Assembly (NCBI GenBank): GCA_903825095.1
Contig: CAIJZF010000413.1
Coordinates: forward strand, 1 to 7,165
Direction: 5' to 3'
DNA length: 7,165 nt
DNA from: an uncultured Bacteroidota bacterium
GTDB lineage: Bacteria; Bacteroidota; Bacteroidia; Chitinophagales; Chitinophagaceae
In this document: positions 6,564-7,165 of the stretch, one piece after another
Position numbering within the stretch: the first letter of the stretch is position 1
Layout: each line of letters begins with the position of its first letter
Made by a program: the position numbers and the translations under genes
Notes under the pieces: generated by a model
What the model was told of the DNA's origin: nothing
The model's input: the letters and a program-made list of their open reading frames with translations, nothing else
Database searches by the model: none

Positions 6564-7165
6564 ATGGATCAAAATTTTAATCCCGACAAGCAACATACAA
6601 TACAAAAGAGTATAAGTATTAGTGGAACTGGATTACATACTGGGGTTTTAGTAAAAATGACTTTGAATCCGGCCAACCCAGGTTTTGGTTATCAATTTCA
6701 AAGAACCGATTTACCCAACCAACCTATCATTAAAGCAGACTGCGATTTGGTAACTGATACTAGTAGAGGTACCACCTTACAAGTAGGCGATGCTAAAGTA
6801 AGCACAGTTGAACATATTCTAGCTGCCTTAGTTGGTTTAGGTATTGACAATTGTTTAATACAAGTGAATGGACCTGAAATTCCCATTATAGATGGAAGCT
6901 CTTCCCCTTTTATTGATATCATAGAAAAAGCAGGAGTAGTAGAACAAGATGCAGCGAAAGCTTGGTATAGTATTGATGAAAATATTTTTCACTACGATGA
7001 CGCTAAGCGTGTAGAAATGGTAGCACTTCCTGCGCTAGATTATCAAATCACTACTTTAATAGATTTTAATAGTCCCGTTTTAGGAACACAACACGCAGCT
7101 TTAAAAACCATTAAAGAATTTAAATCTGAAATTGCCCCTTGTAGAACCTTTTGTTTTTTACATGA
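6564..7165 (+). CDS. lpxC: UDP-3-O-acyl-N-acetylglucosamine deacetylase LpxC, 3' truncated by window edge
   Basis: The zinc-dependent deacetylase that commits UDP-3-O-acyl-GlcNAc to lipid A synthesis. The first 200 codons are in the window and the frame is still open at the right edge. Seen here are SISGTGLHTG (18-27), the start of domain 1; the zinc ligand His84 in STVEHILAAL, preceded by the catalytic Glu83; EIPIIDGSSSPF (105-116); and the domain 2 opening with PCRTFCF (192-198), which matches the SRTFGF stretch of E. coli LpxC. The remaining zinc ligands lie beyond the edge. In many Bacteroidota this protein is fused at its C-terminus to the dehydratase FabZ; whether that is so here cannot be seen. 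The start ATG 6564 gives the usual short N-terminal tail before the QKSISISG strand. It follows lpxD by 62 bp and may have its own promoter as well as read-through. Confidence 0.96.
   Translation, partial: MDQNFNPDKQHTIQKSISISGTGLHTGVLVKMTLNPANPGFGYQFQRTDLPNQPIIKADCDLVTDTSRGTTLQVGDAKVSTVEHILAALVGLGIDNCLIQVNGPEIPIIDGSSSPFIDIIEKAGVVEQDAAKAWYSIDENIFHYDDAKRVEMVALPALDYQITTLIDFNSPVLGTQHAALKTIKEFKSEIAPCRTFCFLH

Noticed and set aside
6698..6922. Minus-strand ORF of 74 codons
   Set aside because: Antisense to lpxC, whose conserved EHILAAL and IIDGSSSPF motifs lie in the same bases.
1..7165. Defence island, mobile element or toxin-antitoxin system
   Set aside because: No transposase, integrase, nuclease-effector, reverse transcriptase or toxin family is recognisable, and the recognised genes are core housekeeping functions.

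Overview
The window comes from an AT-rich member of the Bacteroidota, probably Chitinophagaceae or a relative. Three things point there: the type of the proteins, the lack of Shine-Dalgarno sequences before the genes, and exact copies of the phylum's TAnnTTTG -7 promoter element. Both edges cut through ongoing sequence. The window holds eight genes plus one short ORF, all densely packed, with no tRNA, rRNA, insertion sequence, CRISPR array or other sign of mobile DNA.

Left part, plus strand (about 12-1982): clpP and clpX, 3 bp apart, encode the peptidase and the AAA+ unfoldase of the ClpXP protease. A 49-residue ORF of unknown function follows. Middle part, minus strand (1994-4079): a membrane-anchored protein with three helix-hairpin-helix (ComEA-like) repeats converges on the 49-residue ORF with only 11 bp between stop codons. 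After a 168 bp gap comes a two-gene unit, a 97-residue conserved protein of unknown function followed by a PhnP-like metallo-beta-lactamase-fold hydrolase that appears to start at TTG.

Right part, plus strand (4201-7165): an HD-domain (SAMHD1/dGTPase-like) phosphohydrolase, lpxD, and the first 200 codons of lpxC, which runs off the edge. lpxD and lpxC act in the early Raetz pathway of lipid A synthesis, so the organism makes an outer membrane with lipid A. The HD gene sits 24 bp before lpxD and probably shares its transcript.

The best regulatory signals are two identical TACCTTTG boxes placed back to back in the 121 bp divergent region 4080-4200, and a pair of tandem hairpins with a TAATTTTG box just before lpxC. 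I see mainly housekeeping content and no convincing undescribed system. The points most worth a second look are the lpxC leader, the inverted repeat over the HD gene promoter, the unusual ClpP paralogue and the small unknown proteins.
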